A stretch of DNA of 64,000 bases. Origin: Massilia sp. BJB1822 (GTDB lineage: Bacteria; Pseudomonadota; Gammaproteobacteria; Burkholderiales; Burkholderiaceae_D). The stretch covers positions 310,001-374,000 of the forward strand of contig NZ_JABWEB010000004.1 of assembly GCF_013369485.1 (NCBI RefSeq). Reading direction: 5' to 3'. The position numbers and the translations under genes are program-made. Under the pieces are notes generated by a model, which saw only the letters and a program-made list of their open reading frames with translations, was not told the DNA's origin and searched no databases. This document shows, one piece after another, positions 7,968-17,188 of this stretch; position 1 is the stretch's first letter, and every line of letters begins with the position of its first letter.

Positions 7968-10900
7968 GCTTTGTTCTCCGGCAGGTCCAGTTCATGCGCG
8001 GCCAGACGGCGCTGGCGTTCGCTTCCCTTGAATATCTTGCGCACCACGACGAAGAAGACCGGCACCAGGAACACCGCCAGCACCGTGGCCGTGATCATGC
8101 CGCCCATCACGCCGGTACCGATGGCGCGCTGACTGGCCGAACCGGCGCCGGAGGCGATCACCAGCGGCAGCACGCCGAGGATGAAGGCGAGCGAGGTCAT
8201 GATGATGGGACGGAAGCGCAGGTGCACCGCTTCCAGCGTGGCTTCCATCAGACCCATGCCTTGCGCCTGCAAGTCCTTGGCGAACTCGATGATCAGGATC
8301 GCGTTCTTGGCCGACAGGCCGATGATGGCGATCAGGCCGACCTTGAAGTAGACGTCGTTGGGCAGTTCGCGCAGGTGCGCGCCGAGCAGGGCGCCCAGCA
8401 CGCCGAGCGGCACCACCAGCAGCACGGCCACCGGAATCGATTCGCTCTCATACAGCGCGGCCAGCACCAGGAAGACCGCCAGCAGCGACAGGGCGAACAG
8501 CGCCGGCGCTTGCGAGCCGGAGATGCGCTCTTCCAGCGACTGGCCGGTCCATTCGATGCCGAAGCCGGGCGGCAGCTGTTCGGCCAGGCGCAGCAGCTCT
8601 TCCATCGCCTCGCCGGTGCTGTGGCCTGGGGCGGCGTCGCCGGTCAGCTTCACGGCCGGATAGCCGTTGTAGCGCACCAGTTGCACCGCGCCGTTGATCC
8701 AGTGCGTGTTGGCGAAGGAGGAGAACGGCACCATGGTGCCGCTGCTGCTGCGTACCTGCAGGCGCAGCAGGTCTTCCGGCTGCAGGCGGCGCGTTTCGTC
8801 GGCCTGCACGATGACGCGCTGCTGGCGGCCGCTGTTGGTGAAGTCGTTGACATACGAGGAACCGAGGGCGCTCGACATGGTGCTGTTGATGTCGGCGAAG
8901 TTCACGCCCAGGGCGTTGGCTTTCTCGCGGTCGATATCGAGCTGCAGCTGCGGCGCGTCTTCCAGGCCTTCGGGACGCAGGCCTTTCAGCACCGCGCTCT
9001 TGCCTGCCATGCCCAGCAGCTGGTTGCGCGCGGCGATCAGCGCTGCGTGTCCTTGCGAGCTGCGGTCCTGCAGGCGGGCCGTGATGCCGGTGGCATTACC
9101 CAGCTCGCGGATAGGCGGAGGGCTGAGCGGGAAGACGATGGCGTCGGCGATGCCGGACAGGGCGCCGAAGGCCTTGCCGGCGATGGCCGATGCCGACTGG
9201 TCCGGACCACGCTCGCTCCAGTCCTTGAGCGGCACGAACACCAGGCCGGCGTTCTGGCCATTGCCCGAGAAGCTGAAGCCCGCCACCGCGATGGTGCGCG
9301 CCACGCCGGGCTGGGCGCGGAAGTACTCGTCCACCTTGGCCAGCACGGCCTCGGCGCGGCTGCGCGAAGCGCCTGGCGGCAGCTGGACGTTGGTCACGAT
9401 ATAGCCCTGGTCCTCGTTCGGCAGGAAGGAGGAGGGCAGGCGCGCGAACAGGTAGCCGACGATGCCGAGAATGGCGAGGAAGACCAGCATGAAGCGGCCG
9501 GTGCGCGTCAGCATCTTGGCGACCATGCCCTGGTAGCCGGTGGCCGTGACGGCAAAGCGGCGGTTGAACCAGCCGAAGAAGCCGCGCTTCTCATGGTGAT
9601 GGCCGGCTTCCACCGGTTTCAGCATGGTGGCGCACAGGGCCGGGGTCAGGGTCAGCGCCATCAGGGCCGAGAACACCATGGCCGAAACCATGGACAGCGA
9701 GAACTGGCGGTAGATCGCGCCCACCGCGCCGCCGAAGAAGGCCATCGGGATGAACACGGCGATCAGCACCAGGGTAATGCCGATGATGGCGCCGGTGATC
9801 TGCGACATGGCTTTGCGCGTCGCGTCGCGCGGCGACAAGCCTTCCTCGCTCATGATGCGTTCCACGTTCTCCACCACCACGATGGCATCGTCCACCAGGA
9901 TGCCGATGGCCAGCACCATGCCGAACATGGTCAGCACGTTGATCGAGAAGCCGAACACCTGCATGGCGGCGAAAGTGCCCATCAGGGCCACTGGCACGAC
10001 GATGGTCGGAATCAGGGTGTAGCGGAAGTTCTGCAGGAACAGGTACATCACCAGGAACACCAGCAGCACCGCCTCGAACAGGGTCTTCACCACTTCCTCG
10101 ATGGAGATCTTGACGAAGAGCGAGGTGTCGTAAGGCACTTCGTACTTCAGGCCGGGCGGGAAGTATTTGGACAGCTCGTCCATCTTGGCGCGCACCAGGT
10201 TGGCGGTGGCCAGCGCGTTGCCGGTCAGCGACTGCTGCACGGCGATGGCGACGAAGGGCTTGCCGTTCAGGCGCGCACTGATGTTGTAGCTGGCGCCACC
10301 AAGCTCGATGCGGGCCACGTCCGACAGGCGCACGGTGGAGCCGTTCGGATTGGCGCGCAGCACGATCTTGCTGAATTCCTCGACGGAGGTCAGCTGACCG
10401 GTCACCACCACCGGCGCGTTATAGGTCTGCGAGGCGGGGTTCGGCAGGTCGCCGATGGTGCCCGATGCCACCTGCGCATTCTGCTGGCGGATGGCGGCCG
10501 TCACGTCCGCCATATTGAGCTTGTAGCCAACCAGCTTGTTGGGATCGACCCAGACGCGCATGGCGCGTTCGGTGCCGAAGAGCTGGGCCTGGCCCACGCC
10601 GGGCAGGCGCTTGATCTCGTTGACCACATTGCGCGCCATATAGTCGCCGATGGCGGTCGGGTCCATCTTGCCGTCGGTCGAGGTCAGACCGACGAACATC
10701 AGGATGTTGGAGCGTGCCTTGTTCACCTGCACGCCCTGCTGGGTCACGGCTTGCGGCAGGCGCGATTCCACGCGCTTGATGCGGTTCTGCACATCCACCG
10801 CGGCCAGGTCGGGATTGGTGCCGGGCTGGAAGGTCACGGTGATCGTGACCTGGCCATTGGCCTCGCTCTGCGACTCGACGTACTGCAGGCCGTCGGCCCC

Positions 10901-11110
10901 GTTCATCTCCTGTTCGATGACGCTGGTGACGGCGTCGTCGAGCACCTGGGCAGTGGCGCCGGGATAGGTGGCGTTGATGACGATGGACGGCGGCGCGATG
11001 GTCGGATATTGCGCCACCGGCAGCATGGTGATGGCGAGCGCGCCGCCAAGCAGGATAAAGAGGGCGATCACCCAGGCGAATACCGGGCGATCGATAAAGA
11101 ATTTTGCCAT
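7964..11110 (-). CDS. RND (HAE1) multidrug efflux pump inner-membrane subunit
   Basis: A 1048-residue AcrB/MexB-type proton-driven transporter. It has the expected 12-helix layout with two large periplasmic loops. The proton-relay aspartates are visible in G-I-L-V-D-D-A-I-V-V-V-E-N near residue 405, and the N-terminal F-I-D-R-P-V-F-A-W-V is typical of the family. The C-terminus carries a charged tail. It works with the adaptor at 11120-12394 and the channel at 6531-7967. Substrate range cannot be read from sequence. No TetR-type repressor gene is adjacent, so control is from elsewhere. Confidence 0.97.
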   Translation of the reverse strand: MAKFFIDRPVFAWVIALFILLGGALAITMLPVAQYPTIAPPSIVINATYPGATAQVLDDAVTSVIEQEMNGADGLQYVESQSEANGQVTITVTFQPGTNPDLAAVDVQNRIKRVESRLPQAVTQQGVQVNKARSNILMFVGLTSTDGKMDPTAIGDYMARNVVNEIKRLPGVGQAQLFGTERAMRVWVDPNKLVGYKLNMADVTAAIRQQNAQVASGTIGDLPNPASQTYNAPVVVTGQLTSVEEFSKIVLRANPNGSTVRLSDVARIELGGASYNISARLNGKPFVAIAVQQSLTGNALATANLVRAKMDELSKYFPPGLKYEVPYDTSLFVKISIEEVVKTLFEAVLLVFLVMYLFLQNFRYTLIPTIVVPVALMGTFAAMQVFGFSINVLTMFGMVLAIGILVDDAIVVVENVERIMSEEGLSPRDATRKAMSQITGAIIGITLVLIAVFIPMAFFGGAVGAIYRQFSLSMVSAMVFSALMALTLTPALCATMLKPVEAGHHHEKRGFFGWFNRRFAVTATGYQGMVAKMLTRTGRFMLVFLAILGIVGYLFARLPSSFLPNEDQGYIVTNVQLPPGASRSRAEAVLAKVDEYFRAQPGVARTIAVAGFSFSGNGQNAGLVFVPLKDWSERGPDQSASAIAGKAFGALSGIADAIVFPLSPPPIRELGNATGITARLQDRSSQGHAALIAARNQLLGMAGKSAVLKGLRPEGLEDAPQLQLDIDREKANALGVNFADINSTMSSALGSSYVNDFTNSGRQQRVIVQADETRRLQPEDLLRLQVRSSSGTMVPFSSFANTHWINGAVQLVRYNGYPAVKLTGDAAPGHSTGEAMEELLRLAEQLPPGFGIEWTGQSLEERISGSQAPALFALSLLAVFLVLAALYESESIPVAVLLVVPLGVLGALLGAHLRELPNDVYFKVGLIAIIGLSAKNAILIIEFAKDLQAQGMGLMEATLEAVHLRFRPIIMTSLAFILGVLPLVIASGAGSASQRAIGTGVMGGMITATVLAVFLVPVFFVVVRKIFKGSERQRRLAAHELDLPENKA

Positions 11111-11119
11111 TGCGTCCCC

Positions 11120-12394
11120 TTACTTGGCGCTTGCCGCAGGAGCGGAAGCGGAGGCTGGCGCGGCCGCTGGTGCCGCGGCGGCACCATTCGCCGGCGCTGC
11201 GGCGGGAGCGCCCGCGCCATTGCCGCCTGCTGGCGCACCGCCCTTGGCAGTGACCGGACCTTGCCACGGCACCGGATTGACCGTGCCGCCCGGCTTGGCC
11301 TTCTGGAAGCCTTCCACGATGATGCGTTCGCCGCCTTTCAGGCCGGAGTTGATGATCCAGCGGTTGTCCTGCGAGGCGTCGGCCTTCACCGGCTGCGCCG
11401 TCACCTTGTTGTCGGCGCCCACGATCATCACGGTCGCGCCTTCGGCGCCGCGCACCACGGCCTGCTGCGGCACGGTGATGGCCGCCTCGTTCACGCCCTG
11501 TTCCAGATGGGCGCGCACATACATGCCGGGCAGCAGATTGCGGTTCGGATTGGGGAATTCGGCGCGCATCGAGACGGAGCCGGAGCTTTCATCCACCGCC
11601 ACGTCGGAGAACAGCAGCTTGCCGACAGCCGGATATTCGCGGCCATCCTCGGTCACGAGGGTCACGCGCGCCTGGTCCTTGCCGGCGCTTTTCAGCTTGC
11701 CGTCGGCCAGCGCCTGTTTCAGGCGCAGCAGCTCGGTGGAAGACTGGGTCACGGTCACGTAGATCGGGTCGAGCTGCTGCACCACGGCCAGCGGCGTCGC
11801 TTCGCCCTGGCCCACCAGCGCGCCTTCGGTGACGAGGGCGCGGCCGACGCGGCCGGAGATCGGCGCGGTCACGGTGGTATAGCCCAGATTCAGGCTGGCG
11901 GTCTGGCGCGTGGCGCGGGCCGTCGCCAGATCGGCGCTGGCCTGCTTCTGCGCGGTCAGCGCATCGTCGTATTCCTGCTGGCTGACGGCTTGCGCGGCCA
12001 GCAGCGGCTTGTAGCGCTTCACTTTCAGCTCGGCCTGGGCCAGGTTGGCCTCGGCCTTGGCGACGGCGGCGCCGGCACTGTCGAAGGTAGCCTGGGTCTG
12101 GGCCGGGTCGATGCGGAACAGGGTTTCGCCTGCCTTCACATCGCCGCCTTCCTTGAAGACGCGCTGCAGCACGATGCCGGGGGTCCGCGCGCGCACCTGG
12201 GCGATGCGCGACGCCTCCACGCGGCCGGGCAGCTCGTCGCTGATGGCGACGCTGGCGGCGGCAACGGTGACGACCGAAACGGTGGGAGGAGGTGGCGGCG
12301 CGTTACTGGCGTTTTTTTTGTCGCCGCAAGCTGCCAGCAGGGTGAGGGAAACAATGGCGGCAGCTAGGGGCGTGTAACGAGGGACAGATCTCAT
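11120..12394 (-). CDS. RND efflux periplasmic adaptor (membrane fusion) lipoprotein
   Basis: A 424-residue AcrA/MexA-type adaptor. The start is set at 12394 because it begins a lipoprotein signal peptide with lipobox L-A-A-C (Cys about 23); the frame is open further upstream without family resemblance. The order is a short Pro-rich linker, lipoyl half-motifs around an alpha-helical hairpin (residues about 65-180), beta-barrel and membrane-proximal domains, and an unusually long Ala/Pro/Gly-rich C-terminal tail of about 60 residues. It is the first gene of the operon; the pump starts 9 bases downstream. Confidence 0.95.
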   Translation of the reverse strand: MRSVPRYTPLAAAIVSLTLLAACGDKKNASNAPPPPPTVSVVTVAAASVAISDELPGRVEASRIAQVRARTPGIVLQRVFKEGGDVKAGETLFRIDPAQTQATFDSAGAAVAKAEANLAQAELKVKRYKPLLAAQAVSQQEYDDALTAQKQASADLATARATRQTASLNLGYTTVTAPISGRVGRALVTEGALVGQGEATPLAVVQQLDPIYVTVTQSSTELLRLKQALADGKLKSAGKDQARVTLVTEDGREYPAVGKLLFSDVAVDESSGSVSMRAEFPNPNRNLLPGMYVRAHLEQGVNEAAITVPQQAVVRGAEGATVMIVGADNKVTAQPVKADASQDNRWIINSGLKGGERIIVEGFQKAKPGGTVNPVPWQGPVTAKGGAPAGGNGAGAPAAAPANGAAAAPAAAPASASAPAASAK

Positions 12395-12589
12395 GGATGT
12401 CTCGTGAGGTGAAGTTAAACAAATAATGCTTCCCTTGACTTGGAGCAAGGGAGGTGCGGGACATTGTATAACAGTGTCAAATGTAACGTTTTGTACATGC
12501 CGGTGGGAAAATTTCCCGCAAAAAGGTGTGCGGGGCGGCAAGGTGGAGAGTGGCGATGCGCGGGTTTGGCTAGGTATGCCGGCCGATTG
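12395..12589. promoter_or_regulatory. Intergenic region upstream of the efflux operon
   Basis: A gap of about 195 bases between the efflux adaptor gene and the immunity-like gene, both on the minus strand. It is AT-richer than its surroundings around 12460-12500. On the minus strand it shows TTGACA close to TATACAAT, too close for one standard promoter, and an interrupted palindrome TGTAACGTTTTGTACA at 12482-12497 that could be an operator. No repressor gene is nearby to match it. Confidence 0.4.
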
Positions 12590-12973
12590 CTAAGGAGTTT
12601 TGCGCTGTACCTCTTGGTTCTCCCAGCCGCAGGAGGCACCATGATAGGCCGCACAATTTTTGCCTTCAACGACCTTGCCCTTGGCCCATTTCTGGTCAAA
12701 GGATATTTGCAACACGCATTGCTCCCCACCTTCGGCTTTTACGTAAGGCTCAAGCAACAGCGTTCTGCCATGAATTTTTCCAACGCCGGCAATACGGCCG
12801 GAGCAAGCCCCTTCAGTGATAGTTGTCGACGCGGCTACAATGCCTTGTTCTGGGTCCAGCAAGAGCGTTTTAAGGTGCGTGGATTTGGAAGAAAATTCTC
12901 CTTCTGCCTGCATGAATTGCGCATGCGAGTTGAGAGAAATGAGCAATAAGGCGGGTATAAAATTTTTCATCAT
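12590..12973 (-). CDS. Periplasmic small protein, probable immunity protein of the PAAR-lysozyme effector
   Basis: A 127-residue protein (a start at 12970 is equally possible) with a signal peptide of about 18 residues ending near N-S-H-A. The mature part has five cysteines, with G-A-C-S-G-R, E-Q-C-V-L-Q and C-A-A-Y-H-G-A-S-C-G, which suggests a disulfide-stabilised periplasmic fold. It starts 3 bases after the stop of the PAAR-lysozyme reading frame on the same strand. In type VI secretion, cell-wall effectors are paired with a periplasmic immunity protein encoded immediately downstream, so that role is inferred from position and export signal. I do not recognise the family by name. Low GC by eye compared with the flanks. 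Confidence 0.6.
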   Translation of the reverse strand: MMKNFIPALLLISLNSHAQFMQAEGEFSSKSTHLKTLLLDPEQGIVAASTTITEGACSGRIAGVGKIHGRTLLLEPYVKAEGGEQCVLQISFDQKWAKGKVVEGKNCAAYHGASCGWENQEVQRKTP

Positions 12974-12976
12974 GGG

Positions 12977-14130
12977 TTATTTCGCCTGCGATAAATTTCT
13001 AGCCTCGTCAGCATATTGCTGCCCCCCAGCCATTGCGGCGGACATTCTCTCGTAGGCGTCCTGCAGTGTCAGCGAACCGTTCCCGTATAAGGAGGGATTG
13101 CCTTTGATTACTTCTTTGCTTAAGACATCCGCCACCGACGTGTTGTGGTCTTTCGCCAATGCTCGAAGGAAGCGCTGGCCATCGCCTGAGCCGAGATTGT
13201 GCAGTGCATAGACATTTGCATTGTCATCAACGCCTCCCAGTACCCGGCCTTTTGCAATGTTTGCCTTGGTGAGTTCCGCCAGCATCTCTGCCTGGAGGTC
13301 TTTGTTGGTCCGATACTTTGCGGCATTCCTGTTGCTTAGCGTACCGGCGCTGTTTATCTCGTATTTCTCGCCGTACCGATTTAATGCATCCATCCAGCCC
13401 GCATCGGTGAACTGCCCATAGCCATGGGCGGTAGAAACCGCCATGACCCCATCAAACTGGCACACTGTATTGCGCGACTTGTCATGCGCGATTGGTCTGG
13501 CATCTGGATTGAAGCGGCTTTCAAACGCGGCAATTTCACCACTGTTTCTGGATTGACGCCAGCATGAACTGATGCGTTTACAAGCCGAATTTTTGCGGTA
13601 TCCCATTGTTGCTTGATGGATGCGCTTTTGCTTTGAGAGCGTTTTCGCCGAGCCGCCTTATTTTTGAACGAGGCCAGCACTTGCAATGTTGATGCTCGCA
13701 TCAGGTACTTATCGTAGTCCTCGCGTTGCTGCGCATTTAATCGTTTGTGCGGAATGTAGACCATGGCAATGTGCGCTGCAGCGGGAGGCTTCACTGGCGT
13801 TGCAATAGCCGTATGCTTTGCGGACCTTTCTGCCTTACTGCGTGCGGTAGTGCTCGCGCCGGGTTGATCATCAACCGTCATTTGGTGCTGAGTCGCGATC
13901 AGGATGGCGCCGCAGCCGGTCTTCATTCCCTCAACGGCCGTGCCCAGGCCGCCGAAAGTATGAAAGACCAGTCCTTCGCTGATTGGGAACTTGCCCTTGC
14001 ATAAAGGACAGTAAGTTAAGTGTCCACGCAGCGCGATAGGGCGGCCATCGATGGTCGCATCCGCACTGCCTTCCAAAACTTGGCCGCCGTGTGAGGTCGG
14101 GTCGCCTTTGCAAATGATAGCGCGCGCCAT
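12977..14130 (-). pseudogene. PAAR-domain type VI effector with C-terminal lysozyme/transglycosylase domain, frameshifted
   Basis: Reading from 14130, the first frame encodes a PAAR domain (residues about 1-90: G-D-P-T-S-H-G-G, C-P-L-C-K-G, then G-M-K-T-G-C-G-A), the spike-tip domain that caps VgrG. A basic linker follows. At about 13534-13536 the frame breaks in GTGGTGAAATTG. Adding one A restores V-V-K-I-A-A-F-E-S-R-F-N-P-D-A, the catalytic-glutamate motif of lysozyme-like muramidases. It continues in the second frame through Y-G-Q-F-T-D-A-G-W and N-L-G-S-G-D-G-Q-R-F-L to the stop at 12977. The repaired protein would be exactly 384 residues, consistent with a single-base deletion. The unshifted frame runs on with unrelated residues to 13381. 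No other type VI genes are in the window. A sequencing error is the main alternative. Confidence 0.8.
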
Positions 14131-14210
14131 GGTCGTCTCCTTTTGCGTTCAGGAAACTTCACTCTAGCCGGTGTCCAAAGGCAGGCATTGATACGCGGCA
14201 AACAAAAACA

Positions 14211-14262
14211 GCCGAGCTCGTGTCCGATTGGGGTCTGACCCCAAGGTGGACACGGGCTCGGC
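14211..14262. terminator. Hairpin repeat, copy 1 (downstream of transaldolase gene)
   Basis: An inverted repeat with 15-base arms (GCCGAGCTCGTGTCC at 14211-14225 and GGACACGGGCTCGGC at 14248-14262, one G-U mismatch) enclosing a second perfect hairpin, TTGGGGTC-T-GACCCCAA. It lies past the stop of the transaldolase gene. It shares its outer stem with the hairpin at 43390-43431. Confidence 0.65.
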
Positions 14263-14282
14263 TGTGAGACGCGGGGCTGGGC

Positions 14283-15218
14283 TTAGCGCAGGGCGGTGAT
14301 CATTTGCTTGAGCTTGCCGGAGTCGGCGCAGAAGGCGCGGATGCCTTCGGCCAGCTTTTCGGTGGCCATGGCGTCTTCATTGAGCATGAAGCGGAAGGTC
14401 TTTTCGTCGACGCTGAGCTTGATGATGCCGGCCGCCGGCAGGTTGTCGGCGCTGAGCTTGCGCTCGACCGGGGCGCTGTCGTCGGCCAGCTTTTGCAGCA
14501 GGTCGGGGCTGATGGTCAAGAGGTCGCAGCCGGCCAGTTCCAGGATCTGGCTAGTGTTGCGGAAGCTGGCGCCCATCACCTCGGTCTTGTAGCCGAACTT
14601 GCGGTAGTAGTTGTAGATGCGCTTGACCGATTGCACGCCCGGGTCTTCGGCGCCCTGGTAGTCGATGGCGGTGGATTTCTTGTACCAGTCGTAGATGCGG
14701 CCGACGAAAGGCGAAATCAGCTGGGCGCCCGCTTCGGCGCAGGCAATGGCCTGGGCCAGCGAGAACAGCAGCGTCATATTGCAGCGGATGCCTTCTTTTT
14801 CCAGCACTTCGGCGGCGCGGATGCCTTCCCAGGTGGAGGCGATCTTGATCAGCACGCGTTCGCGCGGAATGCCGGCCTGTTCGTACAGGGCGATCAGCTC
14901 GCGGCCCTTGGCGATATTGCCTTCGACGTCGAAGGACAGGCGGGCGTCGATTTCGGTCGAGACGCGGCCCGGAATCACGTCGAGAATTTCCTTGCCGAAT
15001 GCAATCAGCAGGCGGTCGATGATGTCGCCGGTGGAGGCGTTCGGGTTGTCGCGCACGGCTTTCTGCAGCAGCGGCTTGTATTCGTCCTTCTGCACCGCTT
15101 TCAGGATCAGCGAGGGGTTGGTGGTGGCGTCGCGTGGGGTGTAAGCCTTGATCGACTGGAAATCGCCGGTGTCGGCAACGACGGTGGTGAATTGTTTGAG
15201 CTGTTCGAGTTGGTTCAT
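14283..15218 (-). CDS. tal: Transaldolase
   Basis: A 311-residue class I transaldolase of the TalA/TalB type, a cytosolic pentose-phosphate enzyme moving a dihydroxyacetone unit between sugar phosphates. The Schiff-base lysine lies in [12 protein letters not shown] at about residue 130. The N-terminal catalytic aspartate is in V-V-A-D-T-G-D-F, and T-T-N-P-S-L is conserved. Length matches the usual 310-320. It stands alone. Downstream is a strong hairpin repeat. It complements the glucose pathway genes 5-12 kb away. Confidence 0.97.
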   Translation of the reverse strand: MNQLEQLKQFTTVVADTGDFQSIKAYTPRDATTNPSLILKAVQKDEYKPLLQKAVRDNPNASTGDIIDRLLIAFGKEILDVIPGRVSTEIDARLSFDVEGNIAKGRELIALYEQAGIPRERVLIKIASTWEGIRAAEVLEKEGIRCNMTLLFSLAQAIACAEAGAQLISPFVGRIYDWYKKSTAIDYQGAEDPGVQSVKRIYNYYRKFGYKTEVMGASFRNTSQILELAGCDLLTISPDLLQKLADDSAPVERKLSADNLPAAGIIKLSVDEKTFRFMLNEDAMATEKLAEGIRAFCADSGKLKQMITALR

Positions 15219-15319
15219 GGCTGCGGCAAGGTTGAGGGGTCAAAGGCGGAAAGACTTATTGTACCCAATTGCCGGCCACGGCCGGTATTGCCTGCATCTG
15301 CGGTGTGGTGACTTTGTGT

Positions 15320-15346
15320 GAACATTTTCGCGCCACGCCAGTCTAA
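15320..15346 (+). promoter_or_regulatory. ECF-type promoter upstream of the sigma factor gene
   Basis: GAACAT at 15320-15325 and TCTAA at 15342-15346 are separated by exactly 16 bases. This resembles the sigma-E class consensus (GAACTT, 16 bases, TCTGA). It lies 31 bases before the start of the sigma factor gene, so autoregulation is the likely reading. Confidence 0.55.
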
Positions 15347-15377
15347 ATTGAGCCTATCTGCTCAGTAAGGGGGAAAC

Positions 15378-15953
15378 ATGTTGTCCCAGAGCTTGAACGG
15401 CAAGCTGGTGGAGGACTTGCGCGAGAGGCTGCGCAGCTACGGCCGGCGCCGCTTTCCCGCCTTGCGCGAGGAGGTCGATGACCTGGTGGCGCAGACCCTG
15501 GCCGATGTCTGGCAATACCGGGAGGAGGGCAGCATGCAGGAAGGAAGCGAGGCGGAGGACGCTTGGCGCAAGCTGGCGCACACCGTGTTCCGCCGCCGCG
15601 CCGCCGATCTGTTTCGCCGCAAGGCGCGCCAGGAGGTGTTCAGCCTGGAGGACTTGCCCGAGGCGGGACAGATCGAGGGTGCCGCGCCGGAACGCGGCCG
15701 TGCCCTGCTGTACCAGCGCATGTTGCGCATCTGCCTGCGCCAGCTGGCCGAGGCCAGCCGCGAGGACCGCCTGCTGTTGACGCGGGCCGCGGGATTGGGC
15801 CGCAGCGGCGAGGCGGCGGAGGATGCGCGCGGCATGGCGGCCATGACGGCGCGCGAGCGCCAGCGCTTGCGCCGTTTGCGGCAGGCGCTGGCCGAGGCGA
15901 TCCGGCGCGACTTGGGGGAGGATGCGCGGCAATTGCTGCGCAGCGATTTTTAG
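15378..15953 (+). CDS. ECF-like sigma-70 family RNA polymerase sigma factor
   Basis: A 191-residue protein resembling an extracytoplasmic-function sigma factor. Region 2 is recognisable at about residues 15-85: E-V-D-D-L-V-A-Q-T-L-A-D-V-W-Q is the core-binding helix and F-R-R-R-A-A-D-L-F-R-R-K-A-R the promoter-melting part. Region 4 is degenerate: M-T-A-R-E-R-Q-R-L-R-R-L-R-Q-A-L replaces the normal helix-turn-helix, so DNA recognition at -35 may be unusual. No anti-sigma factor is adjacent; the next gene on the same strand, 12 bases on, is a phosphoesterase. GGGGGAAAC precedes the ATG as a ribosome binding site. An ECF-like promoter sits in front. Confidence 0.75.
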   Translation: MLSQSLNGKLVEDLRERLRSYGRRRFPALREEVDDLVAQTLADVWQYREEGSMQEGSEAEDAWRKLAHTVFRRRAADLFRRKARQEVFSLEDLPEAGQIEGAAPERGRALLYQRMLRICLRQLAEASREDRLLLTRAAGLGRSGEAAEDARGMAAMTARERQRLRRLRQALAEAIRRDLGEDARQLLRSDF

Positions 15954-15965
15954 AAAGGATGGATC

Positions 15966-17186
15966 ATGGCTATCTCCGGCGGGGAGCAGGACGATGAGAG
16001 CGACTATGAAGCCTTTTTGCACATCGTCCATCTCTCCGATATGCACTATCGGGATGAAAGCGGCGCCAGCGATTTGCGCATGGAGCGCGGCGCGCGCAAG
16101 ATCTCGGGCTATTTGCAGCGCTGCGGCGCGCAGCGCCTGAGCGAATGGATGCTGCGCAAATGGCACCAGGGGACGGCGGGGCAGGACAGCACGGCGCATG
16201 AACGGCTCTGCACCTTCCTCACGCAGTTTGCGGACAATCCCCAGTTTGCCGGCGTGGAAACCTGGCTGCTGGATACGGGGGATCTGAGTTCCCTGGGCGA
16301 TCTCGGCTCGCTGCAAAACGCGGTGGCTTGCCTGAAGGAGTATCAAGACATCCTGGGCGCGAGCAAGCTGCTGACCTTGTACGGCAACCACGATGCCTGG
16401 CCTGGCAAGTTTCCGCTGCGCGCCAGCCGCAAGGAGCTGCATGCACACCGCACCCAGGTGCGCTCGACCAAATTGTTTCCGCCCAGTTGGCCGATGATGC
16501 CGCTGAGCATAGCGATTCCCCATTGCCAGTCGCGCCTGCTGCTGCAGGGCGTGAGCAGCGTGATCGATGACCGCTGGCTGAATGCGCGCGCGCTGGGACG
16601 CGTGGGCATCGATCCCAACTGGCTGCCGGCGCGCGAAGGCGTGCACCAAATGCGCAAGCTGGCGGCCGACGCCGAGCAGCGCTGGCATGCCGATGGCCGC
16701 ACGCGCGATTTCCGCATTCTGGCCGTGCACCATCCCATCCACTATCCGCCGCCGCGGCCGGCCTGGACCATGCACATGAAAAACGATGCCGATGTGGCCG
16801 ACGCCTTGGCCGCGTTCGGCCAGAAGGGCCGGGGCAAGCTGGCCCATCTGGTGTTGAGCGGCCATACGCATGAGACGTATCCGGCCTGGGGCGAGCTGCC
16901 GGCCCAGGTCGCAGCCCACCTCTATCCGCCGCTGGCGGCCGGCCAGGTGCAGCTGGTGGCGGGTTCGCAGGCGCAGGCCACCTATACCGAGGGCGGCAAG
17001 CTGAAAAAGCGCGAGCAAGCCCTGCCGCAGGAATTCCAGATCCTGACCTTCTTCGCCGCGCCGCGCAATGCGCATCGGCAATTAGTCATCGAGCGGCGCG
17101 TGGTGCGCCGCACGAATAATAATGGGCCTTACGATTTGATGAAAGCGGCGGATGGCGAGGTCGAGGCCATCACCCTGAGCTATTGA
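15966..17186 (+). CDS. Calcineurin-like metallophosphoesterase
   Basis: A 406-residue cytosolic metallophosphoesterase. All blocks of the dinuclear metal site are visible in order: L-S-D-M-H-Y (D-x-H, about residue 25), D-T-G-D-L (GD, about 104), Y-G-N-H-D (GNHD, about 140), A-V-H-H-P (about 258) and S-G-H-T-H-E (GHxH, about 299). The family covers phosphoprotein, cyclic-nucleotide and nucleotide phosphoesterases; the substrate here is unknown. An acidic N-terminus of about 18 residues precedes the domain. AAGGATGG is the ribosome binding site, and the gene is 12 bases after the sigma factor gene, so they form an operon. Confidence 0.85.
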   Translation: MAISGGEQDDESDYEAFLHIVHLSDMHYRDESGASDLRMERGARKISGYLQRCGAQRLSEWMLRKWHQGTAGQDSTAHERLCTFLTQFADNPQFAGVETWLLDTGDLSSLGDLGSLQNAVACLKEYQDILGASKLLTLYGNHDAWPGKFPLRASRKELHAHRTQVRSTKLFPPSWPMMPLSIAIPHCQSRLLLQGVSSVIDDRWLNARALGRVGIDPNWLPAREGVHQMRKLAADAEQRWHADGRTRDFRILAVHHPIHYPPPRPAWTMHMKNDADVADALAAFGQKGRGKLAHLVLSGHTHETYPAWGELPAQVAAHLYPPLAAGQVQLVAGSQAQATYTEGGKLKKREQALPQEFQILTFFAAPRNAHRQLVIERRVVRRTNNNGPYDLMKAADGEVEAITLSY

Positions 17187-17188
17187 GC

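Noticed and set aside
7886..12367. A very long open frame of about 1490 codons opposite the efflux operon
   Set aside because: Its translation is His/Gln/Arg/Gly-rich without family resemblance, and the opposite strand encodes two well-defined efflux proteins. Long antisense frames are common in high-GC DNA.
13531..13540. Programmed -1 frameshift in the PAAR-lysozyme gene
   Set aside because: The site GGTGAAATTG lacks a classical slippery heptamer and only three A are present, so mutation or sequencing error is more likely.
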